This document shows, one piece after another, positions 23,298 through 32,829 of a stretch of DNA of 64,000 nt. The DNA is from Siphonodentalium dalli (taxonomy: Eukaryota > Mollusca > Scaphopoda > Gadilida > Siphonodentaliidae), in the NCBI GenBank assembly GCA_032622095.1, contig CP136066.1:144427559-144491558 (forward strand), in the 5' to 3' direction. The position numbers were made by a program, and so were the translations under genes. A model generated the notes under the pieces. That model searched no databases, was not told where the DNA came from, and saw nothing but the letters and a program-made list of their open reading frames with translations. Each line of letters starts with the position of its first letter. The stretch's first letter is position 1.

Positions 23298-23860
23298 ATA
23301 CTGCTTGGAAGATCAAATATAACAAATGTTTCTTTAAAAAAATTCCAGCTTGGCATGAACTTTCAAACAGTTGGAAATTTTGACAAAGTTGGTTGAAGGT
23401 GAGACACATACCCTCTGTCCCACGCCCCTGAAGGCAGAATTGTAGACAGTTTGGGGTACCATGCATACCACCATGTCTGATCCAGCTGCAGTGTCACAAC
23501 AGCTTTTGAGTTTAACCCCATAGAAGACTATATAGCTTATAGCACGTCATGTGCCAGCGTGCGTTGTGGGAAACCAACACAAACACTTCGCAAGTAAACT
23601 AACACTACTAATCAAGGACTACTTTGATATCCTTTCAAGATCCTCGAACATTAAATTGAAATTTTAATGAAACGTTCCCCTAATGTAAAATCACACAGTG
23701 TTCATCGCGCGTAGGCGTTTGATACATAGTGAGCTCATGAACAGCAGATTAAAGCAGATTTCTTTAATGATCAAGTCTCAAATCTGCAAACGTATCATCG
23801 CTCATGGAAGGAAAGCTCGTTGCTGCGGATTAGAGAAGATCTGATCAATGATGCACTCAC

Positions 23861-23929
23861 CGAATTGCAGTTCGTAGATCTTTTTTGGCATTTTATGTGG
23901 TCATTTGGTGTGCTTCGCTTCTTCAGGAA
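23861..23929 (-). CDS. Exon 1 (of those seen) of the anosmin-like gene: Cys-rich box
   Basis: Minus strand: acceptor ccttgtgtttttcag before 23929 and donor GTGAGT after 23861. It is 69 nt, phase 0 to 0, reading FLKKRSTPNDHIKCQKRST then NCNS. With exon 2 this gives C-Q-x5-C-x2-C-x3-C-E, close to the WCQ..C..C...C pattern of the anosmin-1 Cys box. A splice acceptor means earlier exons (signal peptide and first cysteines) must lie above 23929; I did not find them. An ATG at 23891 in another frame, preceded by an in-frame TGA and a three-codon upstream frame, could be mistaken for a start. Anosmin-1 is a secreted heparan-sulphate-binding matrix protein involved in neuron and axon guidance. The match here is at motif level only. 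Confidence 0.6.
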
Positions 23930-24119
23930 CTGAAAAACACAAGGAGATATATATTAGTCAGTATCAAAACACTGAATTTTTACGTGTAGTAGGTGCAGAC
24001 GAATGAAAAATATTTTTTTCCTGCGGAGGTCTAGGCAGGAAGTCATCTTGAAAGGATGGTCTTAAGGAGAGTCTACCTCTCCTTGGCAACGCTTTCAGCA
24101 ACAACGAAAACCAAATCAA

Positions 24120-24375
24120 CAGGAATATCTATGAACCTCTTCCTGAAATTTTGCGAAAACCCTGTGCCAATGCATTCTCTTATATATGCGAGTCTCACAT
24201 AGAGAGCCTCGCATAAATAAGAGAACGCATTTGACACACAATATTTACCTTGACCTCGTAAGCCAGTGCATACTCTTATATATGCGAGGCTCCCTATGGG
24301 AGACTCGCATATATAAGAGAATGCACTGGCACATGATCTTTAATTATGCACCAGCGAATCTCCCGCCATGAAAAA
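24120..24375. mobile_element. Double-hairpin MITE, family G copy 2
   Basis: Two hairpins (ATTCTCTTATATATGCGAG facing its complement, twice) are separated by 'acacacaatatttaccttga'. They are bordered by 'cctgaaattttgcgaaaacc' on the left and 'gcgaatctcccgccatga' on the right. The TTAA ends are eroded. Confidence 0.65.
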
Positions 24376-24620
24376 GTCTGGATATGTTCAATTGACATTA
24401 AGTTTGCCAAATTTTATGGAGTCACATTGAATCAACGGTTCAATTATAGACATACAAAATGGCAGAACAGTTCTTTCGAGTCGCAGAGATGGAATATATT
24501 CTTGGATTTTGATGGTGCATAATTGAACCTTTACTCTCACAATCGAAATAACGATTGTTCACAGAAGTGAAAGTCACTTGATTCTCTAAAATTTGAAAGT
24601 CATGATAACCGGACTATGCC

Positions 24621-24886
24621 TTAACCCTTTCATTACGAGAGCTGCGCTTGTGCAGCATTAACTATCCTGTGCCAGTTTATTATCTTATATATGCGAGTCT
24701 CGAGGGAGCCTCGCATATATACGAGAATGTACTGGCTTACCAGGTCAAGGTAAATATTGTTGGGCCAATGTATTCACGTATATATGCGGAGCTCCAAAAT
24801 GGAGAGTCGCATATACATGTATAAGATAATGCATTGGCACAGGGTTTTCGCAAAATTTTAGGAAGCCCCAGTGATAGAAGGTTTAA
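24621..24886. mobile_element. Double-hairpin MITE, family G copy 3 (intact ends)
   Basis: TTAA at 24621-24624 and 24883-24886. The left end is TTAACCCTTTCATTACGAGA. Both hairpin units are present, and the inner spacer 'aggtcaaggtaaatattgtt' matches copy 1. Only about 250 bp separate it from copy 2. Confidence 0.7.
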
Positions 24887-25487
24887 AGAAAAAATTATAC
24901 AACCTACAGCGAAATGTTATTTTTGAAAGAAGAGAGTGAACGGGTTGAAGATAATCTGATAGCAAGCACGGATGCTTATATTTATCATTTCAGAAATATG
25001 ATAAAGAGGGAGAGGGATAACACAGAAGAATTGGCAAATGTTCTAACCTCGCAATTACTGGAAATGAACTGAAGCTAGGCAATGGGCCTTTCTACAGCTG
25101 TCAATCAAATAATTATTAGCAGATACAACATATATATTCATTCCACCAATCAGTGACTGAGCCGGTCGCTTGCTGCATTGAGAATTGTTTGTTCACCCTA
25201 ATTTTGATATCCACGCATACTTTCAGTGTTAAATTGCCTACTTTAAAACAACGTTTTTCTTGTCAAATCAATATGTACTGAAATTTGATTTGTTCAATGA
25301 TGTTGGAAACACATTCCTGATTAAAACACTATTTTTCATTTTGTGTGACAATGGTCATATAACACTTATAGACGAAAAGTATGTATGCCCGCGGGTGTAT
25401 TATAGCATATAAACGGGTACTGTAAAACTAATTAAACTATTTCCACAGAAGCATTGTCTCCTAGACACCGTAAGCTCCTCCCACTAC
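24887..25487. other. No gene seen
   Basis: AT-rich. A plausible acceptor (aaactatttccacag, 25433-25447) is not followed by a supported exon before the next repeat. Confidence 0.4.
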
Positions 25488-25860
25488 GTAAAGACATATT
25501 ATGGACTTGTTCGGGTGCGTTAAACTGTTACGTTAGTATTCAGCAAGTATGCAAACTGGAAGAATGTAGCAATGTAGCATTCTACTACATCGCCGAAAAT
25601 CTCAAGCAAATTGACCATAGAAAACATCATCTGAACTACGCTCAATTGTAAATATTTACTTCTTGATTCGGGACGCAACTATCGTCGATAAGGAAACGAG
25701 AACGATTTCGCCATCGAGAGTCACTGAATTTAATTAATATATAATAATTGCGGTGTGTGTTGTCAGTTTGGATTTAATATTTGTAAAAATAACTACTTTG
25801 AGCAAGATTATCCTCCATTTCTCTTTGCTCACCCTACAGGAGTGTTCCACATCACTTTAA
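25488..25860. mobile_element. TTAA-type MITE, family F copy 2
   Basis: Begins TAAAGACATATTATGGACTT and ends CACATCACTTTAA (TTAA at 25857-25860). Collinear with 18975-19350 and 40444-40819. Confidence 0.68.
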
Positions 25861-26104
25861 CATGTGTGGAAACCTCCATTGTTTGGAGAAACATGTTATA
25901 ATAAACCATTATTCTGGGGTTTGTCAACACCAATTTCGATCACAGTGTCAGCGTGTGAGACTTGCGGATCTTGGACTAACAGGATTAGGTGAAATTTACA
26001 AATGGAAACCAATTTTTTTTGTATTATTTGTGAGCGAGCATATTGGAAATAATGGAAATACAGTCAACAACAAACCAAATTAGCCGCAAAAGGAACGTGA
26101 TCAG

Positions 26105-26566
26105 TTAAAGATGCAAAATCCGAATTAACGCTCCTAAATTACTATTTCTTTGGCTTCGGTGGTAAAAAGTATTTGATTCCAGTCGAGGAACCCACCCATC
26201 AAAGCTCAGAGTGATCAAGTTGGAAGGGTGTTCTTTCTCGAGATGTACAATTATTTTTGGGCAAAAACAAAATCAAAAAAATCAAACGGACGGTCTCGGA
26301 CAAAATTGCAGATGAAGATGGATAACTCTAAAATCAAGTGGTAATACGGCCAAATTTCGTGACACTCATGTGATAATACGGCCATATATCGTTGAACAAA
26401 ATGTTCATAAATAACACGTTTTGGGAAATGTGATACCATAGCTGACAATGGTTTGCATTATTTTGTTGCGATTTTTATAATCGATTCTGATAACGAAAGC
26501 GTATTTTGAATAAATTGTTGTATCTTGATGATATGGAGACCGCCTGATCGGAGTGAGTACCTTTAA
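26105..26566. mobile_element. TTAA-flanked MITE, family C copy 2
   Basis: TTAA at 26105-26108 and 26563-26566. The left end is TTAAAGATGCAAAATCCG. Shares 'aaattactatttctttggct', 'gtcgaggaacccacccatca' and 'gctgacaatggtttgcatta' with the other copies. Confidence 0.68.
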
Positions 26567-26602
26567 GTGCAACAAAAGACAAGATCTGCAAGTCGATCAT
26601 TC

Positions 26603-28131
26603 TTAGGGCGCGTACACATGAAGCTGCAAGAAAATATCTGCAAGAAAATATCAGGTACAATTGTACTCTGATATTTTCTTGCTGCAAAGATTACGCCCGT
26701 GAGAAAGCGACGGGTTATATGGCGTTGATTGAGCTCAATGTGACTAGTGTTATGTCGTGTTTGTTGAAGTGAATAACTGCGGACAAACAACCTATAGTCC
26801 ATATCGAATATTCATAGAGTTATAAAGTGTTATGGAAAATTTTAAATGCCACCTATTTTAACGAGAAAGGAACGTGCCCTCGTCGTTGGAGTAGGGATGT
26901 GTGTTCTTCATGAACACACGAAAGGACATCTAAACAGACGTTGGTGTGTTCGGCCCTGGGCCACATCCCACATGCGAGAAGAGCGAGGAGCCGCCAACAA
27001 TTTCTTATTCGAAACGTACATACAGTCCAAATTAAAGTAAAACAACTAAATCAAGGCATGTGAGGTACCAAATTATAAAGCATCCCCATACACGCAGGGA
27101 CGTAGCTAGAGGGTTTCCGTGGGGGTGTCCACATTAGGAAATTCCAACTGCACCACCCCCTTGAATCAGAATCAGACCAAACACAAGTTTTCCATAATTC
27201 CATTTGCACACCCTTGCACATCAGTGCTCTTAGGCCTAATATTAGACCATGGTTCGGCCCGGTGTGCGAAAATTTCGTAATCTTAACATGAAAATAGCAA
27301 AATCCTACCATCTAGACTATCCTCAAGCATTCCTAGAGTTGGAAATTTCAAACCTGACACCCCACTTAGGTTGGAAAATTTACAACTGATGACAATTTTT
27401 CAATGATAATGTTGACCAAATGTATGACAATATTGTTTTCTTAAATTAACTAGCAGTTTTTTTATTGTTGACTGGCCACGGGGGAGGGATCAGGACACAA
27501 GCTTTCCAAGTATTGGAAATTTCCAACCTGTCACCCCCCTGAGGTTGGAAAGTTTCCAACTGATAACCATTTCAGACCATATTTTGTTTACCAAAAATAG
27601 GAAAATATGCAAATTTGGTCCAAAAACAATTAATTCCCCCCCCCAAGAATTTTTTTGAAAATCAAACTACAAGAACATTTTCAAACTATTGTTGGTGTGA
27701 AAGTTCCAACTGTTTTGGCAGGTATGAAATTTTCAACTGTTGAAAATTTTGACCAAAGTTGGGGGGGTGAGACACCCCAACACCCCCACCCTGTCGTCAC
27801 GTCTCGGCACACACGTATATACATGTATATATATAATACATCAGCGGTTCTGACAACCAATATAACATGGAAATACGTAGTATGTTGAAACAGACGATAC
27901 TATTGATGGATCATAACTCGAGCGTTTGAATTGTTACGATCATATCCCCGCGAGATTAGTTAACGGATACCGATGGCTACCTATCAAGGTGAACACATCT
28001 CACCAATTGGCGATAAAATATCAGCGCGCTGCCTTCGTCTGATATTTTCCGGTATTATTTATTTCATTGGTCAAGTAAGTCACATGGGGCATACCTGATA
28101 TTTTCTTGCTGGCCATGTGTACGCGCCCTTA
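26603..28131. mobile_element. PIF/Harbinger-like non-autonomous element
   Basis: A perfect 15-bp inverted repeat, GGGCGCGTACACATG at 26606-26620 and its complement at 28114-28128, is flanked by TTA on both sides (26603-26605 and 28129-28131). A GGG-starting TIR with a 3-bp TTA/TAA target duplication is the hallmark of PIF/Harbinger elements. A second inverted motif (GCAAGAAAATATC) follows each TIR. The 1.5-kb interior has no transposase. It contains repeated 'ttggaaatttccaac'-type blocks at about 27310-27790. Confidence 0.65.
27310..27790. repeat. Cluster of 'ttggaaatttccaac'-type blocks
   Basis: At least three blocks pair 'gttggaaatttcaaacctg' or 'attggaaatttccaacctg' with 'ttggaaagtttccaactgat'. 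The blocks are 100-200 bp apart, and each carries the TTGGAAA/TTTCCAA palindrome. Similar blocks occur elsewhere in the window. Origin unknown. Confidence 0.45.
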
Positions 28132-28143
28132 GTGAGCTACTGT

Positions 28144-28466
28144 GGCTGAAGGGGTCACTCCCACCAGAAAAGTGCTGAAGTGTACAAGGGTTTTGAAAAT
28201 GTGCTGAAGGGTACACAGGGTTTGTGGTTGGTAATAATGCAGTTACTTCAACTATATGTTCCTGAAAGCCGGATCCCATCAGCAATTTGTTTTCAGTTCA
28301 TTTTAATATTCATTGGAACGTAAACAATTATTCGCTAACAGAAATCGTGGCAGACACCAAAACAAACTTCATTTAGAGCGAGATTTCATAATCTGTGTAC
28401 CCTTCAGCACATTTTCAAAACATGTGTACCCTTCAGCACTTTTTTTATGAGAGTGACCCATTCAGC
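28144..28466. mobile_element. Small foldback-like element of the 29-bp minisatellite family
   Basis: Left terminus GGCTGAAGGGGTCACTC, and right terminus (inverted) GCTGAATGGGTCACTC. Each is followed by minisatellite monomers (GTGCTGAAGGGTACACAGG). Flanks are GCTACTGT (28136-28143) and GCTACTAT (28467-28474), an 8-bp duplication with one mismatch. It inserted only 12 bp from the right end of the Harbinger-like element. It shows the compact form of the element expanded at 11569-13383. Confidence 0.65.
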
Positions 28467-28551
28467 GCTACTATGCTTTGTGACAAACAAATTCGATAAA
28501 TCAACATCCGAGATTCTGATCAAGTTGCGCACGGACTGCCACGGAGACATA

Positions 28552-28760
28552 CAGTAATGCCCTAAATAATCGACTCCTTAACCACAGCATAATTATGGGT
28601 AATTTTTCAAGATTTAGTCGGAAATATGGCTTGTTGCCATTCATCGGAAAGCTCTGTGTGAGCTTTCCGATGAATGGCAACAAGCCATGTTTCCGACTAA
28701 TGATGAAAATTACCCATAATTCTGCTGTGGTTAAGGAGTCGATTATTTAGGGCATTACTG
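28552..28760. mobile_element. TA-flanked palindromic MITE (mariner-like), copy 1
   Basis: About 209 bp forming an almost perfect hairpin: CAGTAATGCCCTAAATAATC at the left is mirrored at the right, and the loop lies around 28657. TA is present at both borders (28550-28551, 28761-28762), as for Tc1/mariner elements. A complete copy is at 63554-63767 and a half copy at 41416-41520. Confidence 0.75.
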
Positions 28761-28868
28761 TACACCTATATATGTTGAGATTGAGTTCGCTGCTCAGGAT
28801 ATTTCGAAACTCCACCCATAACTATCAACCATGCACGTGTACATTCCACAGTTCAGTGTCCTTCTCAT

Positions 28869-29359
28869 CTTATAAGCCCACTTAATGTTCGAGTCACTGA
28901 TTATTTTTTATAGTGCCTTGATATACGGTTTTAATAACAATCTATGCCATAAAAAGGGTTAAAATACTATAATTTCATCACCATTTGCAACGTCTGTGTC
29001 TCAAAAGATGCCCATAGAAAAATAGAAAACAGCTGAAATCATAGAAAGATTACTCCCGCTTTGGCTCCCAAAATGCAATGTTCAGAAATCAAACTAAAAA
29101 TGTATTTCAATGGAAGAGGAATAACTCTATCTTTAAGATTTTGAGTTATTCCCCCTCCTTTGAAAATAATACAATTTGAACTACAAATCCAGATGAAAAA
29201 AACACGTCAGTAACTCAACAAAAACAACATGTTCACAGTTTATTACACCAGATGAGTTGATAATACAATGTTTTGGAGCTTCCCCTTTCAAATGGTATAT
29301 AATATGGAATATATTTTATATATGTGATCTGGGGGTTCGAAAATTAAGTGGATCTTTAA
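28869..29359. mobile_element. TTAA-type MITE, family I copy 1
   Basis: The left end 'taagcccacttaatgttcga' and the right end 'tcgaaaattaagtggatctt' are inverted repeats. TTAA is intact on the right (29356-29359). The copy at 44057-44479 has both TTAA borders. It inserted next to, probably into, a LINE fragment. Confidence 0.62.
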
Positions 29360-29538
29360 AGATCGTCACTTACCACATGTCCGAGGTATGGAACAAATGT
29401 TATTACTTGACCACCGAGGAATATCCTTGGAAGCTTCCTAATGTTCAGTGTTTTTGGAAGAAATGCCATCGCTACTGTTTTTGAAGTGTTGTATGTTAAG
29501 TTCAGGTTAGCAGCTTCTAGCCCACATATATGTAGCAG
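29360..29538 (-). pseudogene. LINE reverse-transcriptase fragment (motif D/E region)
   Basis: The minus-strand frame 29538-29348 reads LLHICGLEAANLNLTYNTSK, then TVAMAFLPKTLNIRKLPRIF, then ITFVPYLGHVVSD. The order 'L..C...A....L.YN..KT..M.F ... L.....I....F.YLGH.VSD' is the thumb-proximal part of LINE RTs just after the YADD motif. Only this fragment remains, ending at the family I MITE. A GTAAGT at 29366-29371 inside it mimics a splice donor but falls in coding sequence of the RT (GHVVSD). Confidence 0.65.
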
Positions 29539-29695
29539 GTGTCGTGAAAATATTATTATTTTTGTTGTATACGCGTTGTCAGGAGAGGAATTTGAAAGGC
29601 TTTATATAGGAAAAGAAACGTATGGCACATGAACATATTACGAAGGACTACGTTATAGACACGAGAATACATCTATAAATGTTCATAAATAATCA

Positions 29696-30121
29696 TTAAA
29701 CGGACATGGCTCATTCGAACCTCCAAATTGTTTTCTACGTAATTTGGAGCGACGGATACGATAGGTCGATAAATAAACGAACTATTGATATACCGGCTTC
29801 ATATGCTCTGAATAACACTTGCCAAAGTCACAGCCATTTTTCAGCCGTTTTCAACTTTTCTTCCAGAAGTCAGACAAACGCTCTTTGTTGCTACCATATC
29901 AGGAATAGACTACCACGGAACGCTCTTTTCTGTTCCATGTCGCGCAAATGGCTGTTTTGTGTTTTGGACCCAAACATCGTATTCACAGTTGTATTTTTCA
30001 TTACTTCAATGCTCATTGAAAGGTAGTTCAGATATTTATCGACCTACTTCAGTACTGGAAAAAATTCAAAAGCGAATAATATTTTGTGTATTTTGGAGCG
30101 CAAACCGCCATGTGCCTTTAA
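29696..30121. mobile_element. TTAA-flanked MITE, family B copy 2 (uninterrupted)
   Basis: TTAA at 29696-29699 and 30118-30121. It is the reverse complement of 5678-6741 without the nested family A element. 'cggatacgataggtcgataa' spans the insertion neighbourhood. Confidence 0.68.
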
Positions 30122-31937
30122 TGTATTTGAATCGGAATACCATTATCAATCAAAGATGTATTTGGAATGAAAGGTAAGCAACTACATTCGATGGGTTCGA
30201 CTTACTTCATCGTGTATCGGATAATATAGATCACTGGCACGATAAGCGTTATTTTAATAACTCCGCACTACTCAATATCTTACAAAAAAACATCGCCAAT
30301 CTCTCCAATATAGCGCAATCATAGGCGAGTCAAATAAACATGGATTCCCCGCAGTGTCTCGCGTATTAGTGTTGTATCTCTAGTGATATATTTCAGAAAT
30401 ATTGCAGAATCTCTGCGTGAGAGCGAATGGTTCACTTCTCGACCCTCCTTCCACAGATAGTCAGTCTCCTTTCAGCTCAGTATACCGTAACGGAATCCTT
30501 GATTTACGGCAATTTATCCGCTAACTTATGCCTGTTATTGCCAATAAGTATGCCTTCCCCAAGCCAAGATGAGCACTGGTGCATAGTTGTGGTGGATCTT
30601 TGATACTGTGAGTGAAACATGTGATAGGAGAGAAACTTATCTCATTGCTCCCGCTGATATGTATTTTTTCAATGTCATATATATATATCATGTACATCAC
30701 CACCAACATCGTCGAAAATGAGGTTTGTAATAATAAATAGCCGTTCCAATTCAGGCGTTCTCGCTGCGACCACTACATGCAAACACTCCCTTTTTTTGCA
30801 AAAACGACAATTGACTGGAGGATTCTGCTGTGTGCGCCAGCGATTTGGTGGAATTCTAAGGGCTCTCCGCAAAACTCATGATCGCTACTCCAGGAGAGTT
30901 CTACAAGTCGCAGCCTCCTTGAACAACAGCACACACCCATTACAGATAAAGATACAGATATATTTGAATGTGCAAATGCACATGCACAGCATGGGGGTGC
31001 CATTGCATGCACACACATGAACCAATTCCTATATTATACCTCCACATTTCGAAGAAAATTGCGGAGGGGATTTGTCCGTCCGTCAGCCCGGTCATATATC
31101 TCACGCAGTCATGGTTTATCGGTTGAAGTTCACCTAGTACAAACGCTATCGCATGCCAAATGGGGTGGGATGCTGAAAAATCGCAAGCCAATTTGCGCGC
31201 GATTTAGTTTGCCGTGTCCCGCGTGACTCAGCATCGCATGCGAATATGTTTCGATTGTAAAATTCAAAGAAATGTAACTCTAACATACCCGTTATTTAGT
31301 AAAAAATCATACCAAAAGAATGACACCACAAAGAGACACGTTTCAAAAACACTATAGGAAAAATCACTTTTAGGAGGCGGACGGCACTGTCTAAGACCTG
31401 TTGGGAAAGTCAGGTCGCGCCAGCGACCGCTGCCGCGGGGGCCTGATGGCTCATAAAAACAACTCTATATATAAGCGCCCGCGGCTACCACTTTATAGCA
31501 TCAAGGGTAGACTGAGCAAATCGAGACGGGATGCTGGTCCCGCCAAACTCTCCAGACGGCATCGACATATCAAAACGCATGCGATTCTCGCCTATCGTAT
31601 CCGTATTTGGACGAGATTGTAAGACCATAGCCTGTGAAGTTTCACCATCCGTTCTTAATTCTTCTCAGCCATCGTTTATCTGATTTCGGTGGAAATGAGC
31701 ATTGATGTTCGGCACCATGCAGGTGTGCTTTTCAGCTGAAAGCTAAATTACGTTGTTTGTGTTTTACATCTAGACTCATCCTCTTGGAAATATTAGCTTC
31801 AGCTATGCCGTACACAATAGGAATGTGTTCTTATTATAATCAGCGACAAAGAGAAATTAGAACTGAACCAGAATCTTGCTTGACCCCGGCGGGCGACCGG
31901 CGCATCCGAAGATGACTTCTGGTATCACGTTGATGTT
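30122..31937. other. No gene supported
   Basis: Somewhat more GC-rich than its surroundings. Several frames of 60-100 codons overlap on both strands (for example 30718-31020 plus and 30773-31018 minus) but have no recognisable motif or splice context. An (AT)n stretch lies near 30680. Confidence 0.4.
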
Positions 31938-32197
31938 TTAACCATTACATGACCTGAACTTCCTGAAATTTTACGAAAATCCTGTGCCAATGCATTCTCT
32001 TATATATGCGACTCACACACAAGGAGCCTCGCTTATATACAATACATTGGCCGCACAATATTCACCTTGACCTCGTAAGCCAGTACATTATCGTATATAT
32101 ACGAGGATCACTATGCGAGTCTCCCATATATAAGAGAATGCACTGGTACATGATCTTTAGTGCTGCACCAGTACAGCTCCCGCCATGGAAGGGTTAA
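31938..32197. mobile_element. Double-hairpin MITE, family G copy 4
   Basis: TTAA at 31938-31941 and 32194-32197. Two hairpin units ('gcattctcttatatatgcga' and 'atataagagaatgcactgg' modules) and the spacer 'ttcaccttgacctcgtaagc' are present. The right end is CCGCCATGGAAGGGTTAA. Confidence 0.7.
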
Positions 32198-32377
32198 ACA
32201 TCGGAACAATATAATCCGATGGGACGATTCGCCATCTCGAGTCTAAACATTAGAGTTTAATGTCGAAATTAGATTAGAATGGTATCTTTGCCTTTCTGTC
32301 GCACTGAAACAGTCCTCGATATAGTCCTGCATTAGGCTCCAGTATCATACATGTTTTACAGCGACGAAAGCTCTAGA

Positions 32378-32758
32378 GGTTACACTGGTGTAAATAGGGT
32401 TCGGAGTGACATCTAGCGGATGTATAGGAGAGAATAAAATAGACACTGGGCCCTGATTGGTCAATAGCCTTATGTGCTTTTTGCATAAAAAAAATCGTCA
32501 CACCTCTTTCCTATGATTTCCCATAGGTAAAATAGCCATTGGCACAGGAATTAACCCTTTGTAGTGAAGTTTGAATTTTTGGTGTGGTCTAAAATATGAC
32601 AGTATTTTTTTATGCGGTTCTGACACTAGTTATGAAAACAAAAGATTTAAAGGCGAATTCCCTGCTAGACGGACATGACTTTTTTGCGTAAAAGTTTCCC
32701 CAAGTGTAAATTTTTCAGATTTAAAGAAACTTTTTGACCCATTTACACCAGTGTAACC
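32378..32758. mobile_element. MITE with GGTTACACTGGTGTAAAT ends and 4-bp target duplication
   Basis: The left GGTTACACTGGTGTAAAT and right ATTTACACCAGTGTAACC are perfect 18-bp inverted repeats. Flanks are TAGA on both sides (32374-32377 and 32759-32762). 381 bp, non-coding. It abuts the truncated 5' end of the LINE that follows. Confidence 0.72.
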
Positions 32759-32829
32759 TAGATGTTCCCCGTGATCTATACAGGTGCATTTTTTACGCAA
32801 ATTTATCGAAAAATAGAAGAAATAAAACA

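Noticed and set aside
29366-29371. Consensus-like GTAAGT donor on the minus strand
   Set aside because: Lies within reverse-transcriptase coding sequence (GHVVSD) of a LINE fragment, so it is coincidental.
30718-31226. Overlapping frames of 65-100 codons on both strands
   Set aside because: Mutually overlapping on opposite strands, no motif, no splice sites; explained by slightly higher GC content.
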